Assembly: GCA_963743425.1 (NCBI GenBank)
Contig: CAVUPU010000003.1
Coordinates: 124,001-188,000, forward strand
Source: JAJVID01 sp963743425
GTDB lineage: Bacteria > Acidobacteriota > Blastocatellia > RBC074
Length of the DNA: 64,000 nt
Reading direction: 5' to 3'
In this document: one piece after another, positions 45,078 to 52,768 of the stretch
How positions within the stretch are numbered: the stretch's first letter is position 1
How the letters are laid out: every line of letters starts with the position of its first letter
The notes under the pieces: generated by a model
What the model was told of the DNA's origin: nothing
The model's input: the letters and a program-made list of their open reading frames with translations, nothing else
Database searches by the model: none
Translations under genes and position numbers: made by a program

Positions 45078-46382
45078 TCATCGAGAAGGAGCGGATTTCA
45101 ATTGCAGACGCCGCCAGGGAGTCCTCACGGTTTTCGCTCCGTTTTGATCGAGCGCCGAGACACGCCATTGCAAACCCGCTCCGGGGGTTGTTTCGCGCAG
45201 CCAGGAAGGCGCGCGGTAATTGAGCGTCAGGGGTTGCAGCAAGGCCGACAGTATTACCTTCCCCGATTGATCGGCGATCTCCAGTTGGTAGAGCGCGGCG
45301 TCAGGCGCCTGCGTCCAACTGAAATTGATCGGTTGGTCTGCCGCAACCGTAGCGTTCTCCGCGGGGGTGAGCAGGCGCAGAGGAATGGGGGGGCCTGCTT
45401 GTCCGCTACCGACGAAATAGCGCAACACGGGGATCGGGAATCCGGCGACCGCGCCGCTGTGAACCACGCCCGCGCCGACGCCGAGCGACGAGAGATCGGA
45501 GTCGGCCTCCTTGTCATCCGTCGCCTCGATGCGCAGCAGCAAGAGGTAAGGGCCTTCGAGTGTGGCGGGCAGCCGCGAAACGTCCGGCCCCGCAAGCGTG
45601 TATTTCCCCGTAGGCGGAAGGAAAAGATTGAAGCGGCTGATCTGAGTATAGCGGCGTTGCTGCGCGCGCTGTTCAATGGGCAGCGTGGCTTCGGTCAGCA
45701 GATCGAAATCTTCCGGCGGTTGCTCTCCGGGCAGGACTATTTCCCATCGGCCCCGCAACCTGCCCGTCCCGTTGTATGCGATCCGGGCCTTGATGGCGGG
45801 AGGCTTACTGCCCGGCGCAACGAATACGATGGCGTTCTCGGCGGCCTCGGTATCGAAGGAAACCTTCACATCGGTCAAGGCGAATGGAGTTCGGGCGCCG
45901 CCGCCGGACAGCCTGCAGGTGACGGGAACATACTCATCGGGGCCTCCGGCCAAATTGATGAAGTGGCGCACGTAGAAAAAGCTCGAAACCGATCCGGCCT
46001 GCGCCGCCTGATATGCGCGCCGAGTTACCGATGGCGGAATGGACATAATATCGGTGAAGCCCAGATTGCCGCTCGATCTTGACCGATCGAACCGGCCCGG
46101 GAGCGAACCGAAGATCGTCGCCGGATCGCATCTGAAGCCATTGTCCGGCGTCGCCGGAATCAACTCGCCGCACCATGTCCCTTCCGCCGGGCGGAAGTTC
46201 GCGACCGGCCCGAAGGTCAGAAATGTCGTCGTCGCGCCGCCGGTATTGACGTTGACGCCGGTCGGATTGACCCTGATCGTCTGCGCCGTTACGGCGGGCG
46301 CGAATAAAATCAGAAAAATGGCGGACAGAAAAATATGGGACAGAAAAATGCGACCTGTGCAATCGGTTTGCCGTTTACGCAA
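45078..46382 (-). CDS. Secreted protein of unknown function with repeat-derived signal peptide
   Basis: About 435 residues from a TTG at 46382. The N-terminus reads RKRQTDCTGRIFLSHIFLSAIFLILFAPAVTAQ, a credible signal peptide whose hydrophobic core is encoded by GACAGAAAAAT repeat words on the other strand. The mature part has TIRVNPTGVNVNTGGATTTFLTFG, a region with VSSFFYVRHFINLAGGPDEYVPVTC, and C-terminal fibronectin-like strands (INFSWTQAPDAALYQLEIADQSGKVI). No family is recognised. The frame extends upstream to 46679, but that part is repeat DNA and is rejected. No clear ribosome site. The outer-membrane barrel gene upstream on the same strand may be functionally linked. Confidence 0.65.
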   Translation of the reverse strand: MRKRQTDCTGRIFLSHIFLSAIFLILFAPAVTAQTIRVNPTGVNVNTGGATTTFLTFGPVANFRPAEGTWCGELIPATPDNGFRCDPATIFGSLPGRFDRSRSSGNLGFTDIMSIPPSVTRRAYQAAQAGSVSSFFYVRHFINLAGGPDEYVPVTCRLSGGGARTPFALTDVKVSFDTEAAENAIVFVAPGSKPPAIKARIAYNGTGRLRGRWEIVLPGEQPPEDFDLLTEATLPIEQRAQQRRYTQISRFNLFLPPTGKYTLAGPDVSRLPATLEGPYLLLLRIEATDDKEADSDLSSLGVGAGVVHSGAVAGFPIPVLRYFVGSGQAGPPIPLRLLTPAENATVAADQPINFSWTQAPDAALYQLEIADQSGKVILSALLQPLTLNYRAPSWLRETTPGAGLQWRVSALDQNGAKTVRTPWRRLQLKSAPSR

Positions 46383-46692
46383 ATGATCCGGCGATCGTAG
46401 CGCAAACTGTCCAGCTAAAGTTTCTACACAAGTTTTTAGCGCCGGAGGCGCGGCGGATATTAGCCGGTGGTGGAGCGCAGCGTAACCACCGGAGCCGGTG
46501 GGGGAATCTATTCCAGCCCCGGAGGGGCGACGGACAAGGATTGGTCTGTCGCCCCTCCGGGGCTGGCCTCCGGGACTGGAGGATGTTTCCGATCGCATCC
46601 GGTGGTTTCTCCACCGGCTAATATCCGGCGTCCCTCCGGGACAAAGAATAGTTCTGTCCGCCATTTTTCTGTCCGCCATTTTTCTGTCTCCC
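46313..46692. repeat. GGAGGGGC element copy 4 nested between GACAGAAAAAT arms
   Basis: The core 46420-46645 is the fourth GGAGGGGC element (CTACACAAG, GCCGGAGGCGC, ATTAGCCGGTGG, CCCCGGAGGGGCGAC facing GTCGCCCCTCCGGGG, CCACCGGCTAAT, TCCCTCCGGGAC). It is flanked by opposed GACAGAAAAAT words: three copies at 46313-46350 in one orientation and three in the other at 46652-46692, so one palindrome is nested in another. It separates the barrel gene from the secreted protein gene. Confidence 0.85.
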
Positions 46693-46708
46693 GTCTTGCT
46701 TATTCTGT

Positions 46709-48955
46709 TTAGAAGAAAACGAAATTGATCCCGCCGTTGAGCGTCTTCAGGCGGGTCAGGTTATCGAGGCCGAACATGAAATCGCGCGTTCGCGCGTAGC
46801 GATCGGCGTATCGAATGAAGAATTGCCCCTGGACTTTTCGCCAGCCCGTTTCGCCCCGGGTGAATTGATACGACCATTGCATATCGAATTCTGTGCTGCG
46901 GCTCCGGGTAATTCTGGCGAGATCGCCCGCCAGCGTATTCGATGCGGTCACGTTGATTGTCATCCTCGGCGTCATTCGCCAATTGGTGTTGAGGCCCGCT
47001 CGCAGCGTTCGGTCGACTCGCGGCGCCTCGAAGTTCTTTGCGCTTTCGACATTCAGATCGAAGTTGAGGTCGAAGGCCGTGTGCGGCGTAAGCCCGAGGG
47101 TGACGCCGTGGATCTGATTGAGTAAATCGGCGAGGTTCCGCCCCGGTTGTTGATTGTCCTGAAATGAATGATTGTAACGATAGGTCAAGCGCCACTTTGC
47201 GAACTGCCATTCTGAGCTGAAGTCGTGATTGACGCTGATCTGATCGGGAACCTGACTGGCGCTGTCGAATCCGGAGTTGACCGGAAACGCGCGGCCGAAT
47301 TGATGGATTCGATTCATGTTGTAGCCCAGTCGCGGCAGCCACATTGACCTGCCCAATGTCCGATCAGTCCCATTAGTCTCATCAGTCCTATCCGCCGCCA
47401 ATGACGCAAGCGGCACACCAACCACCACCACATAACGCCGCGACAGCGTTTTGAGCAGCGACGGGATGTCGGCCAGGTTGTCGTGAAATTGCTGATGCGA
47501 AACCGTCGCCGTGATTTCGCCGATGGCGCTGGTTATTTCGACCTCGTGTTGGAACCTGTCGGCCTGTGTCGTGGCCGCCACGCTGCGGAACAGCGGGTCG
47601 ACTTGTTCGAGACGGTAATTGAGGGTCAGGTTGGCCGTCTTCTTTGCGCTCAGCTTCCGGTTTTGCAACAGGGCGTAACTCGTGTCCAGGTAGTATGCGT
47701 TTCGCGTTGTATCACTGACCGGAACGACCGGCTGGTTCTGGTTGAGCAGCGGGTCGGACGGATTGTTGAACAGGCTGCGGGTAAACCCGGCTTCCAGTTT
47801 CAGGCGCTGCGTTTTATCCGTGGCGAGCAGACGCAGACTCCCTCCCTTGCTTTGTTCGGCGTCGTTGAGCACGCCCTGGTTGAATCCGGCGATGGGCTGC
47901 AGCGATCCGCTCAGCGCGCCGGCTTCCAGGCGCAACCCGCCGGGACGTTGGCTAATGAACTCGAATCCGAGCGTCGCGGAAAGAATCTGATGTTTGCGGC
48001 GGTCGAGGCCGAAAAAGTTATTCCATCCGACAATGCTGGTCCCGTTGAGCGCAGCCAATGTGAGGTCGGAGCGATTGCCGAGCGGAATCGAGAGCGTGGC
48101 GCCGCGGCTGCCATAACTATTGATCAAATGCCGGTTGGTTCCGAAGGTGACGTGGCCGGCCTGCAATTTAGTCTTGCTCAATTGAAATTGCATCAGGTAA
48201 CTCGACAGGTCTACCTTCGGGGCGTTGTCGCCCAGTTCGGCGAATCGTAGAGCCTCTTTCCGGAAACTCGATCCGACCAGATCGAATTGCATCTGGTTGC
48301 CGAACCATCCGTTTGTTATTTCCGATTTCAGACTTGCCTGAAGCGTCATGTCGGCGAATGTCGGCCTTTCGGGACGATTGGATTCCGGAAAGTGGCGCTC
48401 GGCCATTTGCGATTTCATGCCCAGCGTAAGCGAGGGCGTAAAGCCGTATTTTTTTGCGGCCCCTGTTTGCGCTTGATCGGCTGCGGAGGGTTGCGCCTGA
48501 TCGCCCGGTTGTCCCGGCGACGCGTTGGCGGGCGCCGGCGCCTTTACCCGAAGCGTCAATTGCGTAAGTTCGCGCCATTCGTTTGACGGCGAGACCAGAA
48601 AGACTCTGACCGGGGATTCGCCCGCTGGCAAAGGCAGGATTCGAGGGAGGTAATTGAGACTGTTTCCTGACGGCATGAACAGATTGGTGAAATCCGTCTG
48701 TCCGATCAAGACCGCCAAACGCCCCTCCGGCGCCTGCAAGGGGCGGCTCAGGTTGATCGCAATCGCGAAACTTGCGTCAACCTCCTGATCGATGAAATTG
48801 GCCGTAACGACCAATCCTTGCGCCAATTCTTGTGATGAGGCGCCAAACCCACGCTCCGCCGCCGACAAAGCGGTCGCCGGCGACATCATCAGGAGAACGA
48901 ATCCCAGGATGCGAATGCTTCGCTGTAATAAAGATTTCAGGAATATGCTTTCCAT
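46709..48955 (-). CDS. Outer-membrane beta-barrel protein of unknown function
   Basis: 748 residues. A signal peptide (LLQRSIRILGFVLLMMSPATALSA) is followed by a beta-sandwich of about 120 residues (VVTANFIDQEVDASFAIAINLS ... NEWRELTQLTLRVKAP), a Pro/Gln/Ala linker, then about 550 residues of alternating amphipathic strands (SLRLLATDKTQRLKLEAGFT, WRLTYRYNHSFQDN) ending NGGINFVFF, a terminal Phe typical of outer-membrane barrels. A stretch DRTDETNGTDRT (near 47350-47395) derives from a short nucleotide word array. No family is recognised; transport or surface display are possible. Confidence 0.72.
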   Translation of the reverse strand: MESIFLKSLLQRSIRILGFVLLMMSPATALSAAERGFGASSQELAQGLVVTANFIDQEVDASFAIAINLSRPLQAPEGRLAVLIGQTDFTNLFMPSGNSLNYLPRILPLPAGESPVRVFLVSPSNEWRELTQLTLRVKAPAPANASPGQPGDQAQPSAADQAQTGAAKKYGFTPSLTLGMKSQMAERHFPESNRPERPTFADMTLQASLKSEITNGWFGNQMQFDLVGSSFRKEALRFAELGDNAPKVDLSSYLMQFQLSKTKLQAGHVTFGTNRHLINSYGSRGATLSIPLGNRSDLTLAALNGTSIVGWNNFFGLDRRKHQILSATLGFEFISQRPGGLRLEAGALSGSLQPIAGFNQGVLNDAEQSKGGSLRLLATDKTQRLKLEAGFTRSLFNNPSDPLLNQNQPVVPVSDTTRNAYYLDTSYALLQNRKLSAKKTANLTLNYRLEQVDPLFRSVAATTQADRFQHEVEITSAIGEITATVSHQQFHDNLADIPSLLKTLSRRYVVVVGVPLASLAADRTDETNGTDRTLGRSMWLPRLGYNMNRIHQFGRAFPVNSGFDSASQVPDQISVNHDFSSEWQFAKWRLTYRYNHSFQDNQQPGRNLADLLNQIHGVTLGLTPHTAFDLNFDLNVESAKNFEAPRVDRTLRAGLNTNWRMTPRMTINVTASNTLAGDLARITRSRSTEFDMQWSYQFTRGETGWRKVQGQFFIRYADRYARTRDFMFGLDNLTRLKTLNGGINFVFF

Positions 48956-48973
48956 AGCTGTAGAAAATGCAAA

Positions 48974-49069
48974 GCGGCTGTTTGAAAGAGCTTGCTAACC
49001 TGACCGATGAGCCGGCGATGATTGCCTCCCGGCGTGGCTCATTGGTAGCCGAACATTCCAAACAGCCGC
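48974..49069. ncRNA. Candidate structured RNA or bidirectional terminator
   Basis: Two coaxial stems: GCGGCTGTTTG (48974-48984) with CAAACAGCCGC (49059-49069), and inside them ACCGATGAGCC (49003-49013) with GGCTCATTGGT (49036-49046, one wobble pair), capped by GCCGG/CCGGC. The long double-stem form in the 202-nt gap between 46709-48955 and 49158-49646 is more elaborate than a simple terminator. No known riboswitch was recognised. It ends about 20 nt before the barrel-protein start, so it would be in that leader or end the previous transcript. Confidence 0.4.
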
Positions 49070-49157
49070 ATGTGAAACTCACATCATCGTTGTGAGCCTG
49101 GCGCAGAGTCGCCGGAGAGTCCGCGCTGCGAAAGTTACGGTCCCGGCTCCCTGCGCG

Positions 49158-49646
49158 TCAGTTGCTGTATCCAGTAACCGTCCAACTCGGCCCGCCATAC
49201 GTCCTGTTGGCAGTGCATCTTTCACTGCCCGCAGTCACGCTGAACACAGGGCTTATGACTTCACCCGACCAGTTGGCTGCTGATCCGGGACCTTTGTATT
49301 TGTAGATCAGTTGGAACTTGGTCAGATTCTCGCCTTCGGAATCGCGCAAGTTGTTGCCGGCGGTGGCGCAGAGATCGCCCTGATTGCAAATCAGATTATT
49401 GACGTCTTCGGTATACCAGTTGCCACTGTCATGGTTTAAAAACTTGACCCGTTGGTATTTGATTTGTCCGCCGGAATAGTGCTGGTTCTTGAACCTGACC
49501 TTGACATTTGTGCAGGGGTCGGCAAATGTAACCGCCGCTTGCGCGGCGACCGGTTTGGCCTGGACGTCGGATTTGAGTTTCGGAAGCGCGATTGTAAGCG
49601 CGCCCAGGATGAGCGCAGTTGCGACTGCGAACGTAATTCTTTTCAT
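49158..49646 (-). CDS. Small secreted protein with shared leader
   Basis: 162 residues. The leader MKRITFAVATALILGALTIALPKLKSDVQAKP is very similar to that of the next gene upstream (MKRIAFAFAIALILSAITIALTKLGSDVLANP), but the mature part differs: FADPCTNVKVRFKNQHYSGGQIKYQRVKFLNHDSGNWYTEDVNNLICNQGDLCATAG, with cysteines for two likely disulfides and a C-terminal CTANRTYGGPSWTVTGYSN. No family is recognised. AAGGAGC precedes the start. Motif site F lies about 72-100 nt upstream. Confidence 0.75.
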   Translation of the reverse strand: MKRITFAVATALILGALTIALPKLKSDVQAKPVAAQAAVTFADPCTNVKVRFKNQHYSGGQIKYQRVKFLNHDSGNWYTEDVNNLICNQGDLCATAGNNLRDSEGENLTKFQLIYKYKGPGSAANWSGEVISPVFSVTAGSERCTANRTYGGPSWTVTGYSN

Positions 49647-49717
49647 AGTCTTGCTCCTTGTCTGGTTGTCAAATGTTATTGCCGAACGGAGGCGCTCGGC
49701 CTATCCTTCAATCTCTA

Positions 49718-49746
49718 CTGGCGAAAACCGCGAAAACATGTCGCGG
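49718..49746 (-). promoter_or_regulatory. Bipartite promoter-like motif, site F
   Basis: Minus strand: CCGCGACATGTT, 11 nt, CGCCAGTAGAGATTGAAGG. It lies 72-100 nt upstream of the secreted protein at 49158-49646. Both boxes match exactly. Confidence 0.75.
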
Positions 49747-49765
49747 TTATTTTTGGGCGCCGACT

Positions 49766-50257
49766 CTATCTGCGTATTACCTCGGTAGTCTGGACATCGG
49801 TATGGGTGTAACTCGGGGCAATTGGGACTGCGGTGGTCTGAACGGAGGCAGTAATCACTGCAGGTCTGTTTATCGGGAACAGCTTGTCGAGTTTCGCGTT
49901 CGGAATGTTGATCGGCACGGAAGCCGTGGTGGCGTCCCCGTTGATATTCCGTATCATCGTCTCGTTCGTCCCGTCATGGGCGACGATGTTGAAAGTAACT
50001 CTGGAGTTGCTGACCCTGTAACAAGGCGGAAGGTTTTCCACGGTCCAGCTCACGTTGACACGGGTCGGTCGTGGTAATGCGCCGGTCAATGTCGGTTTGC
50101 CGACTTTGATTGTCACATTGCACTGTGTATTCTGCGCCGATGTTGCGGATGATTTAGCGGCCGGGTTCGCCAGGACGTCGGATCCAAGTTTGGTCAGGGC
50201 GATGGTAATTGCGCTCAGGATGAGCGCAATTGCAAACGCGAACGCAATTCTTTTCAT
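49766..50257 (-). CDS. Small secreted protein, NLPPCY family member 2
   Basis: 163 residues: signal peptide (MKRIAFAFAIALILSAITIALTKLGSDVLA), then a beta-rich domain CNVTIKVGKPTLTG, VNVSWTVENLPPCYRVSNSRVTFNIVAHD, IRNINGDATTASVPINIPNAKLDKL, which aligns with the protein at 29983-30441. Leader and 5' region also resemble those of 49158-49646 (shared GCCGAACG(G/A)(A)GGCGC block). Probable secreted fibronectin-III-like protein; role unknown. Motif site G lies about 112-137 nt upstream. Confidence 0.76.
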   Translation of the reverse strand: MKRIAFAFAIALILSAITIALTKLGSDVLANPAAKSSATSAQNTQCNVTIKVGKPTLTGALPRPTRVNVSWTVENLPPCYRVSNSRVTFNIVAHDGTNETMIRNINGDATTASVPINIPNAKLDKLFPINRPAVITASVQTTAVPIAPSYTHTDVQTTEVIRR

Positions 50258-50368
50258 TGCTATGCTCCTGTAGTGTTATTGGCCGAACGACGGCGCATTG
50301 CAAACCGATCTATGAGACGGCCACTTGTTACGCGCGACGCCGTTGGAAGTCACTGCTTTCAATGATTA

Positions 50369-50394
50369 CTGGCCAGGGAAGGGAAAACATGTCG
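50369..50394 (-). promoter_or_regulatory. Bipartite promoter-like motif, site G
   Basis: Minus strand: CGACATGTT, 11 nt, GGCCAGTAATCATTGAAAG. It lies 112-137 nt upstream of the secreted protein at 49766-50257. One mismatch in the second box (GGCCAG). Confidence 0.72.
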
Positions 50395-50430
50395 TGGGTT
50401 TTTGGTGAAGAGATAATTGGCGAGGCCATA

Positions 50431-50477
50431 CGCCATATGCCATATGCCACATTAAATATGGCATATGGCATATGGCG
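50431..50477. terminator. Perfect 19-bp hairpin of CATATGC words
   Basis: CGCCATATGCCATATGCCA faces TGGCATATGGCATATGGCG with a 9-nt loop. It lies 6 nt after the stop of the anti-sigma-like gene and just upstream of motif site G, so it may end that transcript. It is built of repeated GCCATAT words, like the other word palindromes in this window. Confidence 0.6.
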
Positions 50478-50483
50478 TTCCGG

Positions 50484-51423
50484 CTATTTCCTGAGAACCC
50501 TGAAACCGGTGCTATTAATGTCTTCGGTTTCGCCCGTGGGAGTCGTGGCTGAGAGCGTCAGAATGTAATCGTTCACCGGGAGTTTATTGGCCGGAACGGT
50601 GACTGTGATTGCGCCCGACCGTGGTTTGAGCGGCCGCTGGTTCCAGACCTGCGGCCCTCCGACCACGCGTATGGCCGCTTGAAATGCTACGCGAATCGCC
50701 CTTTTCGATCTTCATCTGAAGTTTGACCAGGTCGGTCTCGCGCGGAATTGTGATCTGCTGGTGTGGCTCGCCCTCGGTTCGCGTCGGCCCTCCTGGCTTC
50801 AGCAGGAATGACAGGACCGATGGAGGCGTCAGAGACGGCATTTGGGCGATGGATTCCAGCAATCGGTCGAGTCGCGATTTCAATTGGGCGCCCTGCTCGC
50901 GCTCGGCGGCCAGTTGACCCTCGATCTCGCGCTCGCGACGCTGTTGATCGGAGAGTTGCGCTTGTGCCTTTCCAAGTTCTTCGTTCAGTCGCGATCTTTC
51001 AATCATCATCCACGAGAAGAATGAAAGTAGCAGCAGAAAGGCCGCAGCGGGCGCGAGGAACCGCGGCCTTAGCAGAGCGTTGAGCGTTTTCATCAACCTG
51101 CTCGGCGTTGGGACGGCGGCTTGTGGCGCGACATCGCTGTCACAAAACTGCCGATCGGCGGCTTCAAGCAGCTTTTCGGCGACCGCCACCCGCTCGCGGT
51201 GTTTGGGAGATTGCAGGTAGTTCCGCTCGAAAAGTTCCCGTTCGCCGCGAGACAATCGGCCTCGCACATAACGGTCAACGAGATTGTTCTCCGCCGCCCA
51301 GACCTCTTCGAACTTTTCCTGGTCGGCGAAGTATTCATGCTCGACTGCCGCCTCTTCGGTTTCGGGCAAATCGCCGAGCAAATAGCGAGTCATTCGCTCA
51401 TCTTGTTCGGTAGTTCGCTGCAT
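50484..51423 (-). pseudogene. Anti-sigma-factor-like membrane protein, one frameshift
   Basis: The N-terminal domain (MTRYLLGDLPETEEAAVEHEYFADQEKFEEVWAAENNLVDRYVRGRLSRGERELFERNYLQSPKHRERVAVAEKLL) is the helical module found next to ECF sigma genes in Acidobacteriota and Planctomycetota. A membrane segment (FLAPAAAFLLLLSFFSWMMI, about residue 122-141), a coiled coil (EELGKAQAQLSDQQRREREIEGQLAAEREQGAQLKSRLDRLLE) and a periplasmic beta-domain follow. Near 50690 the frame changes; the other frame gives VVGGPQVWNQRPLKPRSGAITVTVPANKLPVNDYILTLSATTPTGE. It would bind the neighbouring sigma factor at the membrane. Motif site H is in its leader. Confidence 0.72.
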
Positions 51424-51499
51424 TTTGACACTTGCCAGATCGAAACAGATTGTGGGATGGGTCTAAGAGCCGTGATTTCATTCCAACTCTCACCTACTA

Positions 51500-51525
51500 C
51501 TGGCGAATTGCGCCAATCCATGTCG
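51500..51525 (-). promoter_or_regulatory. Bipartite promoter-like motif, site H
   Basis: Minus strand: CGACATGGA, 11 nt, CGCCAGTAGTAGGTG. It lies in the 110-nt gap between the sigma-factor stop (51534) and the anti-sigma-like start (51423). The last two bases of the first box differ (GGA for GTT). Location beside a sigma gene is the reason to suspect that factor reads the motif. Confidence 0.65.
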
Positions 51526-51533
51526 TCCCGCTT

Positions 51534-52127
51534 TCACATTTTATTCATACAGCCATTTACGCATTCTTCAAGACGGTTGCGAATCCTCTGTGCGCGGCTT
51601 CGCAGAGCATTGAGCGGAATGCCCAGACGTCCGGCTATCGCCAGCCGACGGTCGATCTTCTCGCGTTTCTCGTCGCTGTAATATTGCAGAATCAATTGCC
51701 GGCTTTCGACCGGCAATTCCTTCAGGCATCGCTCGAAACAGTCCTGTCTTTCGTCTTTTTCTTCCGGATCGGGCGCGACGAGCGCGGCGAGCGCGGCGGG
51801 CGGCAGTTCTTCAAAGTCCGCCCTTCTGCTCTCCGGGCCTTTCAGCTTTTCGAGCAGGACCATGCGAGCCACGCCGTGGCAATAAGTGGGGATGTCGCGG
51901 ATGGTGTCGCCTTCGTCAAGTTTGCGGATGACGCGGTTGATCGTCTCGTCGGCGCACTCTTCGGGGAAATGCGCCCCGCGCCAGTCGAAGAATTTCATCA
52001 GAGTCACGCGCAGGCTTTCATACTTTTCGCCGGCGCGATCATAGTCCGGGTCGAGGCCGGCCAGAAATCTTGCCAGAGCCTCGGCGCTCAGTGTCCATTC
52101 CGATTTGGAGACTGATAATCCCTCCAT
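51534..52127 (-). CDS. ECF-type sigma-70 family RNA polymerase sigma factor
   Basis: 197 residues, the size of an extracytoplasmic-function sigma factor. Region 2 corresponds to YESLRVTLMKFFDWRGAHFPEECADETINRVIRKLDEGDTIRDIPTYCHGVARMVLLEKLK (promoter melting and core binding), and region 4 to CLKELPVESRQLILQYYSDEKREKIDRRLAIAGRLGIPLNALRSRAQRIRNRLEECV (helix-turn-helix reading the -35 box). The variant resembles the subgroup with an RRADFEELPP linker common in Acidobacteriota. The adjacent gene encodes an anti-sigma-like protein. No copy of the bipartite motif lies upstream of this gene itself. Confidence 0.88.
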   Translation of the reverse strand: MEGLSVSKSEWTLSAEALARFLAGLDPDYDRAGEKYESLRVTLMKFFDWRGAHFPEECADETINRVIRKLDEGDTIRDIPTYCHGVARMVLLEKLKGPESRRADFEELPPAALAALVAPDPEEKDERQDCFERCLKELPVESRQLILQYYSDEKREKIDRRLAIAGRLGIPLNALRSRAQRIRNRLEECVNGCMNKM

Positions 52128-52163
52128 GCTGATACTCTATAAATCAAACCACACGAGATCGGT

Positions 52164-52232
52164 ACAGTATCGCGGGCGTAAGCAAGCGGTTAACCCTGCG
52201 CGCGACCGCTTGCTTACGCCCGCGGTATTGTT
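52164..52232. repeat. AAGCAAGCGG palindrome, upstream of the sigma gene
   Basis: ACAGTATCGCGGGCGTAAGC (52164 on) with AAGCAAGCGGT faces ACCGCTTGCTTACGCCCGCG with GGTATTGTTA. It is the same type as 39604-39738 and lies 36 nt upstream of the sigma-factor start, where a promoter would be expected. Nothing else is seen in the 253-nt gap. Confidence 0.78.
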
Positions 52233-52380
52233 AGTCTGATTCTTGCTTGACCCAATTGACCGATATTCAAACGGACGCGAGTTTCTCCCTTATGTGCTCA
52301 TTGGGCGATACGCCTTTGCGCACAGCCTCACACAAGTTGCCGGTGGAGGGCGGGGTCAAGTCTGACAACAAATTTGCCGC

Positions 52381-52617
52381 TTACTCCCGCCGGCTGAGCG
52401 GCTCGGGGATTTGTTCGCCGCGCTCCGCCAGCAATCGCAGCCCTTCGGAGACGACGGTTTTGATCTCTTTGACTGCGCCCTCTAAAGCGCCTGAAAACGC
52501 GGTCAGCCCGGGAAACTCATCTACCAACCCAATAAACGCCTGATCATCCGGCGAATACTGCACGCGATACGAATATTCGTCGGCTCGGAACGGAATGTCC
52601 ATCTCCTTTTTGGCCAT
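52381..52617 (-). CDS. HicB-like antitoxin-family protein (solitary)
   Basis: 78 residues: YRVQYSPDDQAFIGLVDEFPGLTAFSGALEGAVKEIKTVVSEGLRLLAERGEQIPEP, the RNase-H-like HicB fold (Y-A-V-----E--F-G---EFPG-------). In type II systems it neutralises the RNase HicA. No HicA-like frame is visible in 52618-52768 or downstream, and there is no C-terminal DNA-binding helix, so it is probably a solitary or orphan member. Start chosen at the ATG preceding AKKEMD; a weak GGTTAAG lies upstream. Confidence 0.7.
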   Translation of the reverse strand: MAKKEMDIPFRADEYSYRVQYSPDDQAFIGLVDEFPGLTAFSGALEGAVKEIKTVVSEGLRLLAERGEQIPEPLSRRE

Positions 52618-52768
52618 CTTAACCGATTACCTCTATCTCTGATGATTTCCAAAACCCGCCGCACTTGGCCAGTTTGGTACGGCTTGGCTTTGCCTTTGTC
52701 GTTCTGGATATTGACCTATAGTATTAGCGTTGATACTACGTCGCAAGAAGAAATGCGAAGTTCCAGGC

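Noticed and set aside
44904..46082. Plus-strand frame of 392 codons opposite the secreted protein gene
   Set aside because: Low-complexity Arg/Gly-rich translation and no start signal; the minus strand has a signal peptide and fibronectin-like strands.
46383..46679. N-terminal extension of the secreted protein frame through repeat DNA
   Set aside because: It translates the palindromic element and appears only because the repeat lacks stops in this frame.
29796..51525. Motif as a recombination site (integron attC-like)
   Set aside because: There is no inverted symmetry between the boxes, no integrase, and positions relative to start codons fit promoters better.
52618..52768. HicA toxin partner for the HicB-like gene
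   Set aside because: The short frames here do not show the HicA fold or its catalytic His; no partner could be supported.
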